Under the pieces are notes generated by a model. That model was not told the DNA's origin and did not search any database. It saw only the letters and a list, made by a program, of their open reading frames with translations. Made by a program: the position numbers and the translations under genes. A DNA stretch of 64,000 nt from Holacanthus passer (lineage: Eukaryota; Chordata; Actinopteri; Pomacanthidae), in assembly GCA_025331565.1 (NCBI GenBank), contig JAFREQ010000026.1, positions 4,125,001 to 4,189,000 on the forward strand. The letters run 5' to 3'. Shown in pieces: positions 21,970-32,330 of the stretch (positions are counted from its first letter, which is position 1; every line of letters starts with the position of its first letter).

Positions 21970-23761
21970 CAATTAACAGTTCCAGCAGACAGCAGCTGCA
22001 GTAAGAGGCCTCCAACACTAGATGTCAGTGTGCTGCAGAGGAGATAAGACGAGAAGCAGCTGCACCCTCAGTTTGAACCCAGTCATCAAAAGATGGAACT
22101 ATAGATGAGGATGTGCAGAAGGAAAGCTTAAAGAAAGGCACAGCTGAGTTCAGCAGAGTGTAAATAAAACAGTTACAAGCTGAGGTTGAGCAGGAAGTTA
22201 TTGCTTCTATGACCCGACCTCCTCTGTGTGTGGGACTCATGTTTGGTTACGGCGGCAGATTCCAGTTTGCTGTTTCGTGCACGGAGGGATTATTTTGAAA
22301 TGGCCTATTTACACTGTAGCTTATTTCAGAGACCGAGGGGTTTGTGAAGGAAGGACAACAACACAAACGGCTGCTTATCAACCAAAGAAAGTTCCAGAAC
22401 AGAAGCATTTCATCATCAGACGAGCGGTGGAGGAAAAACACCGGGCTGAATGCATTCGCTTTGTCCTGACCTTTGAAGTCTGTTTTCACTGCTGCATTCA
22501 ACTCACCTCAGCATATTCAAATATGGACAAATACATTCAAATGTGTAATAACTATTTTCAGACAATATTAACTGGTGATAAAACACCTTAACTCAGATGT
22601 CGAAGGAATCCTGTATTTTACTCAACTCCAAGAAGAAACCAACATGTTTGTGTGATGATCTGTGAGTGCACAGCAGAGAGGAAGCCATTCTCCTGAAATC
22701 AGGGAAAATCTACTCCCATTTTCAACATGTTAGCTGTATTCATTCAGTCGTGATACAGTAATCTGATTACAGTTACAGGAGCTATTAAGCATTAATGTCT
22801 CCAGCACATTTGCTCATTTGGTTTTTAATGTTTTCACAAATACATCTAATATGTGAAACTCATTGGCTGAATTGTCACAAAACCATTTCTTTTCAGGCTG
22901 AAGATAAGAAAAGAAGACAGACAGATACATGTATTAAGTAGTAAATTTGAGGAGGACACAGCTTTTATCTGCTGATGAATTTCTTATCAGGCTGAATTCA
23001 GCTTCGTCACAGAATACTGTGACAAAAATGACCTAAAACTGAACATAAAGAGAGAACAAATCCAAACCCACGGCTGCGACGACGTGGAGTTCTGCTGCTG
23101 AACATGTCAATCATTAGAAATACTCGGAAGAGATATTTATTCCAGGTTCTCGAGAGGTCGGTCTGGTCCACCAAGCAAGTACAACTGACTTTATCCAGAG
23201 GAGCTGGGAGGCTGGAATAACAGAGTCCAACAAGAGGTTATTAACGACGCCCTGAATTTGAACATACAGTTATTGTAGGTTTTACTTCTGTCTCGTGCAT
23301 CGTGTTGGATGTGATCACTGAATGAATAAACACAACTTTAAAGTGTGAACTCGCAGCAGCCGTTGTGTTGTTCTCCGTCCTGCCTGACAGCTGATTGTTA
23401 TCGTGTCTGAAATGGGACAGACTGGGGAAGGCAGAGACTTTGCGAGTTGACAGGGAGAGAGATATAAGCAGTCTGATAAAGCTGATGGCCTCCACGCACG
23501 CAGATGCACGCACACACACACCACAGCGTGTGGGGAGGCTCATAGTTTGTCACTGCTGCAGGGCGGCTCTCCTTAAACGGCTTTATCTACTTCGACGGGT
23601 AACAGCTGCCAAGACGGTCGCCCACAGCCGGGGAAGGCTGCCTGTGCCTGTGTGCGCTTCAGTAATGCTCTCCCAATACAAGCTGTCGCAAATAACAAAC
23701 AGCCAAAGATCCCTCCGCGCTCGCGCGCGTGCACCTGGCGAATCGAGCGGCGCGTGTTTAC
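21921..23761 (-). other. SHANK2 intron 6
   Basis: A 1.8 kb intron: donor GTAAAC, a CpG-rich first 80 nt (CGCGCGAGCGCGG-type), then ordinary sequence, ending in the (UG)n-CACAG acceptor of exon 7. Apart from the terminal repeat I see no recognisable element between 21965 and 23690. Confidence 0.8.
21926..21964 (+). repeat. (CA)n microsatellite = sense (UG)n at exon 7 acceptor
   Basis: About 19 CA units on plus, (UG)19 in the pre-mRNA, ending 5 nt before exon 7 and occupying the place of the polypyrimidine tract. A possible branch point (TGTTAAT) lies just upstream of the array, around 21975. Confidence 0.95.
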
Positions 23762-23929
23762 CTGGTGAACTTCGTGCCAGCCGTTCTCGTCCTGGCAGCA
23801 GACGAAGGCGTGGTGGTTCAGCAGGAGCTCGCAGCAGCCGGGGTCTCCTCCCACCACCACGCTGTGATACAGAGGAGTCAGACCACGGCTGTCCTTGTAG
23901 TCCGGGGAAGCTCCCAGCTCCAGCAGGGT
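23762..23929 (-). CDS. shank2: SHANK2 coding exon 6: ankyrin repeats 3-4
   Basis: 168 nt (56 codons, phase 0/0) for residues 248-303: TLLELGASPDYKDSRGLTPL, YHSVVVGGDPGCCELLLNHH, AFVCCQDENGWHEVHQ. LTPLYHS and ENGWHEVHQ are the helix-1 starts of successive repeats, and the Cys-rich stretch agrees with SHANK2. The sense-strand acceptor is a (CA)n run followed by CCCTGCTCAG, so it has few uridines in its pyrimidine tract. The first exon bases (ACCCTGCTG) nearly duplicate the last intron bases (ACCCTGCTCAG). The donor is GTAAAC from 23761. Confidence 0.96.
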
Positions 23930-23935
23930 CTGAGC

Positions 23936-23976
<41 letters not shown>

Positions 23977-24572
23977 GGGTGAGATGGGGGTTAAAAACAA
24001 ACAGACAGGGGATGTATGAATTATTAAGGAATGTAGGTCATCATGTTTGTAACCATTCTAGAGTCTGAATTCAGATTTGTAAATTAGTCTCTTTAAAAAA
24101 TTATAAAGTTGTTTCATAATAATAAACTTTTTTTTAAAAATGAACGCTCAAGTGCTTTAATCTGCCACAAAAGAAAAGTAGAACTGATTAAACTACGAAA
24201 GCTGACAAAAGTTTAAAACAATAATTGATAACAACAGAAATGCATTGATTCAAGTGTAGATTCAGAAAAGTGCACAGTAAGATAGATTTGAAAGATAAAA
24301 CAGATTTTGCTCGTCAGGAAGAACTGACAGCAAAACTCTCTCCTCTCATCTTCAGTCTTCACTTTACTAGAACAGTCAGAGTCTCTTTATCGGCTCATCG
24401 TGCTGTTAAGTGACGTCTGCGTGCATCAAAATCTGATGTTGCTAAAGTTGCAGAAAGATCGTGAAGCGTGATGTGGAATTTGTCGGGCTTGCATTGTGAG
24501 TCCCACTTCGATAAATCCAGCAATGCAGCTGTAAGCAGGTGTGAAGAGAGGCAAACGGAGGAGCGTCTGTAC
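23930..24572 (-). other. SHANK2 intron 5
   Basis: The shortest intron here (643 nt). It starts with GTACAG and is AT-rich in the middle. In the sense strand it ends with a (CA)n array and CCCTGCTCAG. Confidence 0.85.
23939..23973 (+). repeat. (GT)n microsatellite = sense (CA)n at exon 6 acceptor
   Basis: About 17 GT units on plus, so the pre-mRNA reads (CA)17 directly before CCCUGCUCAG. CA repeats near splice sites are known hnRNP L elements. Confidence 0.95.
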
Positions 24573-24724
24573 CGTGAGCGTGACCTGGTTCTTGGAGCGC
24601 GCAGCCTTGTGGAGGGCGGTCATGCCGTCTTTGGCTCTGAAGTCCAGGTGAGCGCCTCCGTTCTTCAGAACCTTGATGATCTCCACCACGTTGTCCAGGT
24701 GAGCGGCGAACGTCAGCGGGCTCT
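24573..24724 (-). CDS. shank2: SHANK2 coding exon 5: ankyrin repeats 2-3
   Basis: 152 nt, phase 1/0. The first two bases complete Glu197 (ETG-E-SPLTFAAHL). It encodes residues 198-247: SPLTFAAHLDNVVEIIKVLK, then NGGAHLDFRAKDGMTALHKA and ARSKNQVTLT. Two ankyrin helix-1 signatures are visible (SPLTFAAH and MTALHKAA). An alternative AG two bases into the exon would break the frame, so the upstream CAG at 24725 is the acceptor. The donor GTACAG from 24572 follows ACG and gives the family join TLT|TLLELGASPDYKD. Confidence 0.96.
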
Positions 24725-26519
24725 CTGGAACAAGAAGTCAGAGGATGTGAATGAACTGCAGAGCAGGTAAAGAACAGGAAACAGAACCCAGATGTGTTAA
24801 TGATTAAATATATATCCAGCAGGTTTGCTTTTAATAATATGGGAAAAGCGTGACTTCCTAACAGGATCTTAAAGCTCATAAACATACTAGGAGCGAAACA
24901 GCGAGCTGAACGACCTCCAGTCGCAGCAGCGTAGCACACGACTCCAGGGACCGATGAGGATGTGATGACACAGTTTGTTTTCTTTAGTACAAACCACCTG
25001 GGAAAAGTCTGCCTGCATTTTTCTATTTGCTTGGTTTAACTTCACACTGAACAGTTACAGGTAAAGTGGAGCTTAAGTCACATGATGCAGGCAATCAAGA
25101 AGCAGACGCCTGCAGGGTCTCATCCAGCATCAGCCGGTGGCCACGCAAGGATCATTTTCTTATTTCCTAAGTAAGAATCAGCTACTACAGAAACTGATCC
25201 TTCAGACGAGAAGAGGTTCACATCAGGCTTAACTGGTGTTTCCATATTAAATCCTGACTGATTCTCAGTCTGTTCAGTGAGTAAACTGCATAATTACAGA
25301 CTTGAAACACACAAGACTTTGGCTCAGGATCATTCCAGCCTCGTCAAAATAGAGTGATCTACTGTTTTTGATGGTGCAGAGTTGAGGGTGTTTAACATTT
25401 GAACTGCGTCTGGAGCTTCAGAGCCAAATAGGAAATCATCTGCATTTATCGTCTGCCAGTTGTTGGCGTCCACACGAGCTGCGAGTATTCACACGATGCC
25501 CAGTGCGAAGAGCGAGAGACAGAGTCTATCCGACGCAAACGAGCGGCCAGTTAGAGATGAAGTTTGTTCTTGGCTCATTTGAAGCTGAATTTCCAAACAT
25601 GAGTCTCAGCTGCATCATACATTTCAGAAATCAGGTCTATTTTGAGGTCGTATCCTGCACTTGGCTTAAATTACACTCCCACTTCTGACACTTGGAGGAG
25701 ACTCATTTTTAGTCTCTTCACGGTGGTTAAGTGGTCGGCATTCAGGTTTGAACGACGCTGCACTCGCCTCCCAAAATGAGCTCAAGGTGCAGATTTCAAA
25801 GAAACTGCTCCAAATCGAGTGTGAATGTGAGTTTAGCCTCCTCATGAAGCCGCGACCTGTCGAGCGCGAACGATGTCGGCGCGTCGCCGTTCAGGTTGTT
25901 TGAACCAGGCTGATGAAAGCAGGTCAGTTGTCTGTCACAACTAATTAGAGTAATAAAAATTTTGCTGTGATTAAGACATCATTAAACGTGTCGATCTAAA
26001 TGAGGTCAAAACGAGCCACTCGCAGCCAAACGACGTGTCCTAATTTCAATATGTACGACACAGACATGTTTCACAGAGTATAGACAAGAAAACAACACGG
26101 TTTAATATTCACATGTTGAGCCGGTTGATGTCAGCTGAACTCACACCAGTGATCAGCTGATCAATTAGTATGTTGGACAATTTTTCATTGTTTTTATGTG
26201 AAAAAGTCCTTGTGGATGTGGAGAGATTGACAGAAATCGGAGCAGTGAAATGGGAATAAAAAGAAATGAAACCAGGGGAAATGAATTCTCCGTGTTTGTT
26301 GTGATAGATTGGTTTGGGAAATGTTCAAGTGTGTGCAAGTTATTTCTCACATTGTGCAAATACGACCGGCAGCGAGCGGCTTCTTCTGAAGGGACCAAAA
26401 TGAGCCTCGGCTTCTCCGACTGTGCCGACCGTGCAGACGCCAGCGGCAGGAACAGGTGGAGTGTTTATATTTTCTTTTGTTAATCACATGGAGAGCTTTC
26501 GCCTGGACAGCTGAAATCA

Positions 26520-26860
26520 ATAGCCGGTAAGAGCTGAGTAACAAGAGTCCTAATCCGCAGAGACGCCTCTGCCCATCAGCAATAAGGCGTTCATTTAACA
26601 ATAGCTCTCAAAGCACATTAAGATAACCTCAATTCTCTGCTTAATAACCTTTTCTGCTCTCAGCTGCACCTTTATTTGCCTCAATAGACCCGTTTTTTTT
26701 CTGGCCAATCTCTCCACTCAATACTGAGAGCACCTGCGCTGCTGAGATACCCTTGACATATTCATTAAATGGTCATAAATAAACGTAATGGCAACACGTT
26801 AATACTCAGGTAAACCAGCGCTCAAATGATTGTAATGAGATTTTAAACAGCAGCTGCTTC
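26520..26860. promoter_or_regulatory. Candidate conserved non-coding element
   Basis: Repeat-free 340 nt with clustered developmental-enhancer-like cores: CCTAATCCGC, GTTCATTTAACAATAG, CATTAAGATAACC, GGTCATAAATAAACGTAATG and ATGATTGTAATGAG. It lies in intron 4. The call rests on texture and motif density only. Confidence 0.3.
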
Positions 26861-27399
26861 AGATGATTGTTAAAAGTTCCTTCCTCTCCAGGCAAAGGAG
26901 CCTCTGCAGGAAGGATGACTTCTTTGGTTCTTTTTAAAGATAAAGCAGGTTTTCTTTCTCCTCGCTCGCTGATTGGTGTCAGTTCAGCTCAACCTCGGTG
27001 GTGCTCAGTAATACGAGCACTCCAGAAGCTCTTAACCCGACTCCCCCCTCGTCCTCCCGCAGCGTTTCAACCACAATATCTGGAGAGTTTCCTGTCGGTC
27101 GACGGATCGCTGACTCCCTCTGGAAGCCAATATGACTGATTAGAGGCCGTGGACGAGGTGATTCCAGTCACATTCTGTCATTTGGGTATCAAACACATGA
27201 AACGATCGCTCCTCTGCAGATGGTGGAGACAGTTACAATGGATTTCAAGTCGACCCAGTTGGAAAAGAAACCTGTCAAACCACCACTGTCGGATAATCCA
27301 CATCTCCACTGTCCATCTGTGAGATTAGTGAGTTTAAAACGCTCTTATTTCTTTGTGTTCTAATGTGTTTTCAAGAGAACTTCTACTCCATTTAGTCGT

Positions 27400-27560
27400 G
27401 TCCTACAATTCCCAGAATGCTTTTCAACAACTCACAGAAAAGATGCCTTTAACCTGCAATAACTTCTTCCCTCGTCCTGCCTCAGCCAATTCCACTTCAC
27501 CTCGTCATCTCATCATTACCCAGAATGCCTTTGGACAACCACAGAAAACATGAGAGCGCT
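27400..27560 (+). repeat. Two-copy repeat containing a ZNF143/THAP11-like motif
   Basis: ACAATTCCCAGAATGCTTTT at 27405-27424 and ATTACCCAGAATGCCTTTGG at 27514-27533 are each followed by ACAAC, CACAGAAAA and ATG, giving two diverged copies about 110 bp apart. CTACAATTCCCAGAATGC closely matches the ZNF143/THAP11 consensus. It could also be part of a dispersed fish repeat. Confidence 0.45.
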
Positions 27561-29287
27561 GCATCCCTTCATCTGAACTCAACATGTTCTGCGAGCGCCG
27601 TCCTCTTCGGTCTATCGAGGCTACCGACGAGAGAGATGCTCCTCCTGCTCGATTTTCTTTCCCTGACAACAACATCTGATGTTAATCACAAGCTCCACAG
27701 CAAATTAAGTCAAGTGCACAAGTGAGTGGATGTGCATGTTTGGAGATAATATGTTCTTATTCGTGCCAGGCTCTGCGGTCTCCCCAGACGGGACTCTCGG
27801 CCTCCGAGTGGACCTGTGAGGACTTTAACTGTTATCTCAGCACAGCGTCACCTGAAACAGCGGCTCACTGTGTCTTTATGGAGCGCGGGTGTGTTGAGAT
27901 CACATTGACATCAGCTCATTACTCCGGGCGCTGGCCGCTCCCCAGTTCGGTTGTGTGTAAAAACACCGAGCCGAGTCTTTGGCTGCAATAACTGTGTTTA
28001 CGGTGCAGGCGGCGGGTTGACTGAACACACAGAGTCCTCCCAGGAACGGCCGGTACACAACTCCAACGTTCGCCCCTGGAAGACACTCAGAACAAACAGG
28101 ATCCTTCACTGTGAACCGGAGGGCAACACACTCCAGGAACTGGCTGCTCGCTGCCTTTCTGAGCTTCTGAGCATCAGCGGTATTTAACAGGGTTTTTACA
28201 TTTGGCACCAAGGCCGAACGCTTTTCTCTCTTATTGTGCAGTTTATCATTGCAGCATCAAATAAGGCTGGAATTTCCTGCTGTGTTATCTTGAAGCCTCA
28301 ATTTACTCAAATTACTTCACATTTCTGCTACCAGGTCATGTTAATAGTGTCAGTTAATGTGTCCAGGTTTGAGATATCTGCCTCTTGAAATGTCCCAGTT
28401 CAATAGACTAGAATTTTTTTGCGCGCCACAAAACGTATCTGTTCCTCCATTTAATCCACTGACCTCCATTCACAGAGACAATTTCTTCAGCAGAAAGACG
28501 TTAAAAACGCTGCCAGTGATTTCAATGCTTTGAAAGCTACAAACAAAATTGCTGTTACATGGCTGTTTGTCTGCGAGTCGATATGTCGAACACTGGAGCG
28601 AACATCATTATCAGCTCTAAAGAGCATCATAATCATCACGGGTCCATGTTGTTCGAGGCGAGCGCAGCGTCGGAAGCGTGACCCGTATGAAGGATGGTAT
28701 ATATGCTCATGTTGCTGTTGCTGTGTCGCTCAGTTTGATGGTCATCTCTTTATCCACAGGCCCGTTTACATTTGGTTTCCCTTTTTTAAAAATCAGCCTA
28801 CGACGTGTCTGTTTCAGATGTTTGACCCATGAAGACGTCTACAACCTTTATGGGAGAAATGAGTCAGGTCAGGAAACGACACCCACCTGTCTCTCATTAC
28901 ATGTTAACCTACATAATGTACAAGTAATTCTACACCTGAAAACCTGTGCAGGAAGTGACCAGTGACCTCACGCTGAGGACATTGTCTTCAGAGTGATTAA
29001 GGAAGTTTGCTCGGACGGTGACTGGACCAAGCACTTTGAACGAATTGGGACTGTTGATGGTCGGACTGATGAACAGCTTCCTCTTTGTGTTCGTAAAGGT
29101 CGTCAGTTACAAACGCACATAGCTGTTTTGGGGAATATCCTGCTGCAGGAGGGAGACATGCAGGCATATGCACAAATACAAGCTCACATTTAAACACAGC
29201 ACCCTTATCTTTTGGAACTCAAATGTGCCGTCGATGCTGAGTTTTAAGTGTGAAGCCTTTGTCTGCTCGAGGTGTTTGCAGCCTTAC

Positions 29288-29396
29288 CACCAGTCTCACT
29301 GTCATGGTAGTTGGGATCGAAGCCTCTGTCCAACAGCTTCGACACTTTGTCCACCTGATTGTGCTGAATGAGGTCCATGAACTTCCTCAGATTGGC
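29288..29396 (-). CDS. shank2: SHANK2 coding exon 4: capping helices / ankyrin repeat 1
   Basis: Encodes residues 161-196 (ANLRKFMDLIQHNQVDKVSK then LLDRGFDPNYHDSETG) plus the first base of the Glu codon completed in the next exon, so it is phase 0/1. LLDRG-DPN-HD is the ankyrin helix-2 plus beta-hairpin pattern. The acceptor GCGCAG (29402-29397) lies at the edge of a roughly 500-nt stretch that is almost all pyrimidine in the sense strand. The donor is GTAAGG from 29287. Confidence 0.96.
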
Positions 29397-29399
29397 CTG

Positions 29400-29900
29400 C
29401 GCAAAAGCAAACAGAGAGAGAGCGATTACAGCGAGGAGAAAGAACAAATGGTTGTGGGTGTGAGAGAGAAAAAGTCAGGACAGAGCTGCAAAAAGACGGA
29501 AATAGAAGTTGAGCTAGAGAAAGGTGTCGAGGGTCAAACATAACTGAGGGTGAAAAGTGGAAGCGTTCAGGAAAACAGTGTGAAACTGAGGGAGACTCGC
29601 TGTTAAAGATGGAGGAATATAAGGCAGAATAAAAGGCCAGTGAAACCAGGAAGCACAGGAGGAGAGAGCGCGGCGAGTGTGGGGAGAGGAATGGCTGCTG
29701 ATTTCTGCTCTGCTCCCGTCTGCTTTCTTTCCAGGCCGCATGATAAAAATAGATAAGAGAGCAGCTCCCCGAAGGAGAGGAGAAAATGAGGAAAGAAGAA
29801 TGAGATAGCAGAAGAAAAAGACAATGGGTAGCAGTAAAAGAATAGACCGAGGAGAAAGGCACGAGAATAAATGAGGAGGAGTAAAAAAGGCTGGGACACA
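29400..29900. repeat. Long purine-rich stretch (pyrimidine-rich in the transcript)
   Basis: For about 500 nt the plus strand is mostly AGAGAG, GAAAAG and GGAGG-type text. The SHANK2 pre-mRNA therefore carries an extended polypyrimidine region directly upstream of exon 4. Long open frames on the minus strand (Ser/Phe/Leu-rich) are a by-product. Confidence 0.6.
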
Positions 29901-30662
29901 GAGTGGGAGTCGACTGAAAGGTGGGAATGTCCTGATCACATCCTGATCCCGAACCCAAGTTTAATATCTGCCGATGCACATAGGAACGTGACATTTATTT
30001 CTAAATGTAAATGTAGCCTTTTCATACTTTGCAAACAAATAATTACAAATTGATCAGGCTTTATTCAGCTGATGCATGAAAGTATCATCCTGCTCTGTCT
30101 CTCGTACGATATCGTCATCCGGCCTCCAGACTCCTGAATCTCAGCCCAAATCTTCGTCAGTCGCCGCTAAATTGGTCGGGACAAAACAACAACACCTCCC
30201 AAACCGAGAACGGCGAACATGAGCGTGATGTCAGACTGAACAGTGAAGTGAAAACAGACACATGACTGTGTCGCCGAGCGGCTTTTAACAGCTGGTGTAC
30301 CCACAGAAAACAAACAGAGGATTGACAACAGATCGAGCTTTTTATAGTTCGTACCGATCCGTCCAAAATCCCTGAATCTGCTCCAAGACTCGCTGCCGAA
30401 AGACTTTTTAATTGCCTTTCAATTAGTGTCACCAACCCCCACTTTATTATCAGATTCTATTAGCTTTACTAGATTCATCACTAAGTCTGTGTCGTACCTG
30501 AATGTCGTTTTGTGATTGTGACATTTAATAATTTGAATCGACTCCAGGCAAGTTTTAACCACGATGAGTCACTGCCAGTCCAATACCTGGAAATGTCACA
30601 GGTTCGTGTCCACGGCTCCGTGTTTTCATGCAATGTTTTATTTAATGTGGCTGATACGTCCC

Positions 30663-30664
<2 letters not shown>

Positions 30665-30703
<39 letters not shown>
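30665..30703 (+). repeat. (GT)n microsatellite
   Basis: About 19 GT units in intron 3; (CA)n in the SHANK2 transcript. Confidence 0.95.
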
Positions 30704-30706
<3 letters not shown>

Positions 30707-30715
30707 GCCTGGTGA

Positions 30716-30905
30716 ATCAGACTCTGGAGGATGGTGCCCTCTCTCTCCCTCTGTCTCTCTCTCCCTCTGTGTCCCCGTCTCTCCCTCTCTCTGTGTGTCC
30801 CCGTCTCTCCCTGTCTCTGTCTCTGTCTGTCTCTGTCTCTCTCCCTGTCTCTGTCTCTCTCCCTGTCTCTGTCTGTCTCCCTCTGTCTGTCTCTCTGTGT
30901 CTCTC
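30716..30905. repeat. CTCTCTGTCTCYCTCCCTG low-complexity run
   Basis: Almost pure pyrimidine-plus-G text (CTCTCTCC, TGTCTCTGTCTG) for 190 nt. It makes Ser/Leu/Val-rich and Arg/Glu/Thr-rich pseudo-ORFs on the two strands. Confidence 0.85.
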
Positions 30906-32258
30906 TGCTGAAACAGGTTGGGAGGCTGGTGGATGATTGGCTGTCTCAGTGTGAGCTCCAGCCAACCGCCGAGCAGCAGACTGCATGACAAACAGGATTA
31001 GCTCCAAAAACTTGGATCGGGCCAAGAAATGAGAAAAAAAATGACTCAGAATTAGAAATAAATGACTATTATAGAAGAGCCACATCTTTGACTAATGACT
31101 TTTTGCTGAGAGTGTAAATGTGTTTGAGTGTGTGTGTGTTCGTCTCCCTGCTCCACATTTATAAAATGTCTTTGCCGTTTGTGTTTCATCCTCCGTCCCG
31201 TCTCGTCGCTTTCCCTCTCCCGTCCTCTCTTCCCTGCATTCAGATGTAGAATTAGAGCAGCTGTCAGACGGTTTCCCAGCGTGCCGCTAACAGAGAGCTG
31301 CCAGAGACACTTATGCTTTGGCTGCACTACAGGATTACAGTAGCTATGGGACGGCAGCCCAGAGCCTTACACAACCATGAAGAGGCTAAAAAATTACTGT
31401 AGAGGTTTACTTCAATTCATGTGGGTGGGAAGAGACAGAGCGAGGGAGGGGCCTGCTGTCGGAGCTGGCAGGGAAAAAAGAGACGTCGTTCTGAGCAGGA
31501 TGCAAACTTTTCCTTTATCATCACAGAAAAAAGCTCAAACCGACAGGTGAGCTGCTTTTTCCCATCACACAGCTCAAGCTGCCAAGAATGAAACCACAAA
31601 TATTCTCTTACCCCAATCAACCAGTGAAGCTGATAAATATATAATGCAATCTGTGAGAGCACTTTTTCTGAATGTCCTTTGACACGAAACAGTCGCGGCT
31701 GTGGTGTTTTCACGCTGCGCCTCGAGGCCGGTCGGCCGGCAGGCGGAGGTGGGTGCGACTGCTCCTGTTCCCCAGTTCGTCTCCTCCTCCACCAACAGAG
31801 CAGGAGAAAGGAAGTCTATCGCAGACCAGTAACAAAAGAGTGATTCAGCCGCCTCTCGCTTTCTGACAGCTTTTATTTGCTGTTCCAAACACTCAGGTCA
31901 GGTCGGTCTTTCCAGGAAGAAAATCCTCTGGCACACAGCGACCATGTGTTTTTCCAGTTTCTACATTCTTTTCAATATGTTTTTAACCGCTAAAAATCTC
32001 CTGGATAATTCAGTGTCCACACAGGAAATGATGCTGTTTGTTTGTTGCAGTAAACATTTCTACATGATGCGTTGATGATCGTCACATTTGCATAACCAGT
32101 CGAAGCTGGCACCGGTGATGCCGTTATAAATTGCTGACAGTCTCCGAGAGCCAATGTGCTTCTCAGAGCCCCAAACATTGGCCACAATCAAGACTCACAT
32201 TTAAATGTAATGTCAGTCTGCCCATTTAATTAAAGAAACTCTGACCCGATAATCTCAC

Positions 32259-32330
32259 CTTTGTGTGAAGCTTGGCGATCTGCTTCTCGTCCACGTTGGG
32301 CTGCCGGTACACTCGGCTCTTGTAGCGGAA
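32259..32330 (-). CDS. shank2: SHANK2 coding exon 3: SPN-ankyrin linker
   Basis: A 72-nt exon (24 codons, phase 0/0) encoding residues 137-160, FRYKSRVYRQPNVDEKQIAK then LHTK. It finishes the SPN domain (SLE|FRYK, as in mammals) and forms the basic linker to the ankyrin repeats. The acceptor ends AACAG at 32331; the donor is GTGAGA from 32258. Skipping it would keep the frame but remove the SPN-ankyrin junction. Confidence 0.96.

Larger units (their letters stand above)
24725..29287 (-). other. SHANK2 intron 4
   Basis: A 4.6 kb intron. No microsatellite over 20 bp and no clear transposon. It contains a possible conserved block (26520-26860) and a duplicated CCCAGAATGC unit (27400-27560). The rest (24960-26500 and 27600-29200) shows no feature I can support. 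Confidence 0.8.
29397..32258 (-). other. SHANK2 intron 3
   Basis: A 2.9 kb intron with a long purine-rich plus-strand stretch next to the exon 4 acceptor (29400-29900), a (GT)n array (30665-30703), and a CTCTCTGTCTC low-complexity run (30716-30905). No additional exon was seen. The interval 31000-32250 shows nothing notable. Confidence 0.8.

Noticed and set aside
23690..23760. CpG-rich patch (GCGCTCGCGCGCGTGC) just after the exon 6 donor, considered as a promoter
   Set aside because: It directly adjoins a coding exon and shows no start-site motif; probably a local GC fluctuation.
29302..29994. 230-residue minus-strand open frame upstream of exon 4
   Set aside because: Only its last part is SHANK2 exon 4; the rest is intron and open because it is pyrimidine-rich.
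30564..31085. Several 85 to 120-residue Ser/Leu/Cys or Arg/Glu/Thr-rich open frames
   Set aside because: They arise from the (GT)n and CTCTGTCTC runs.
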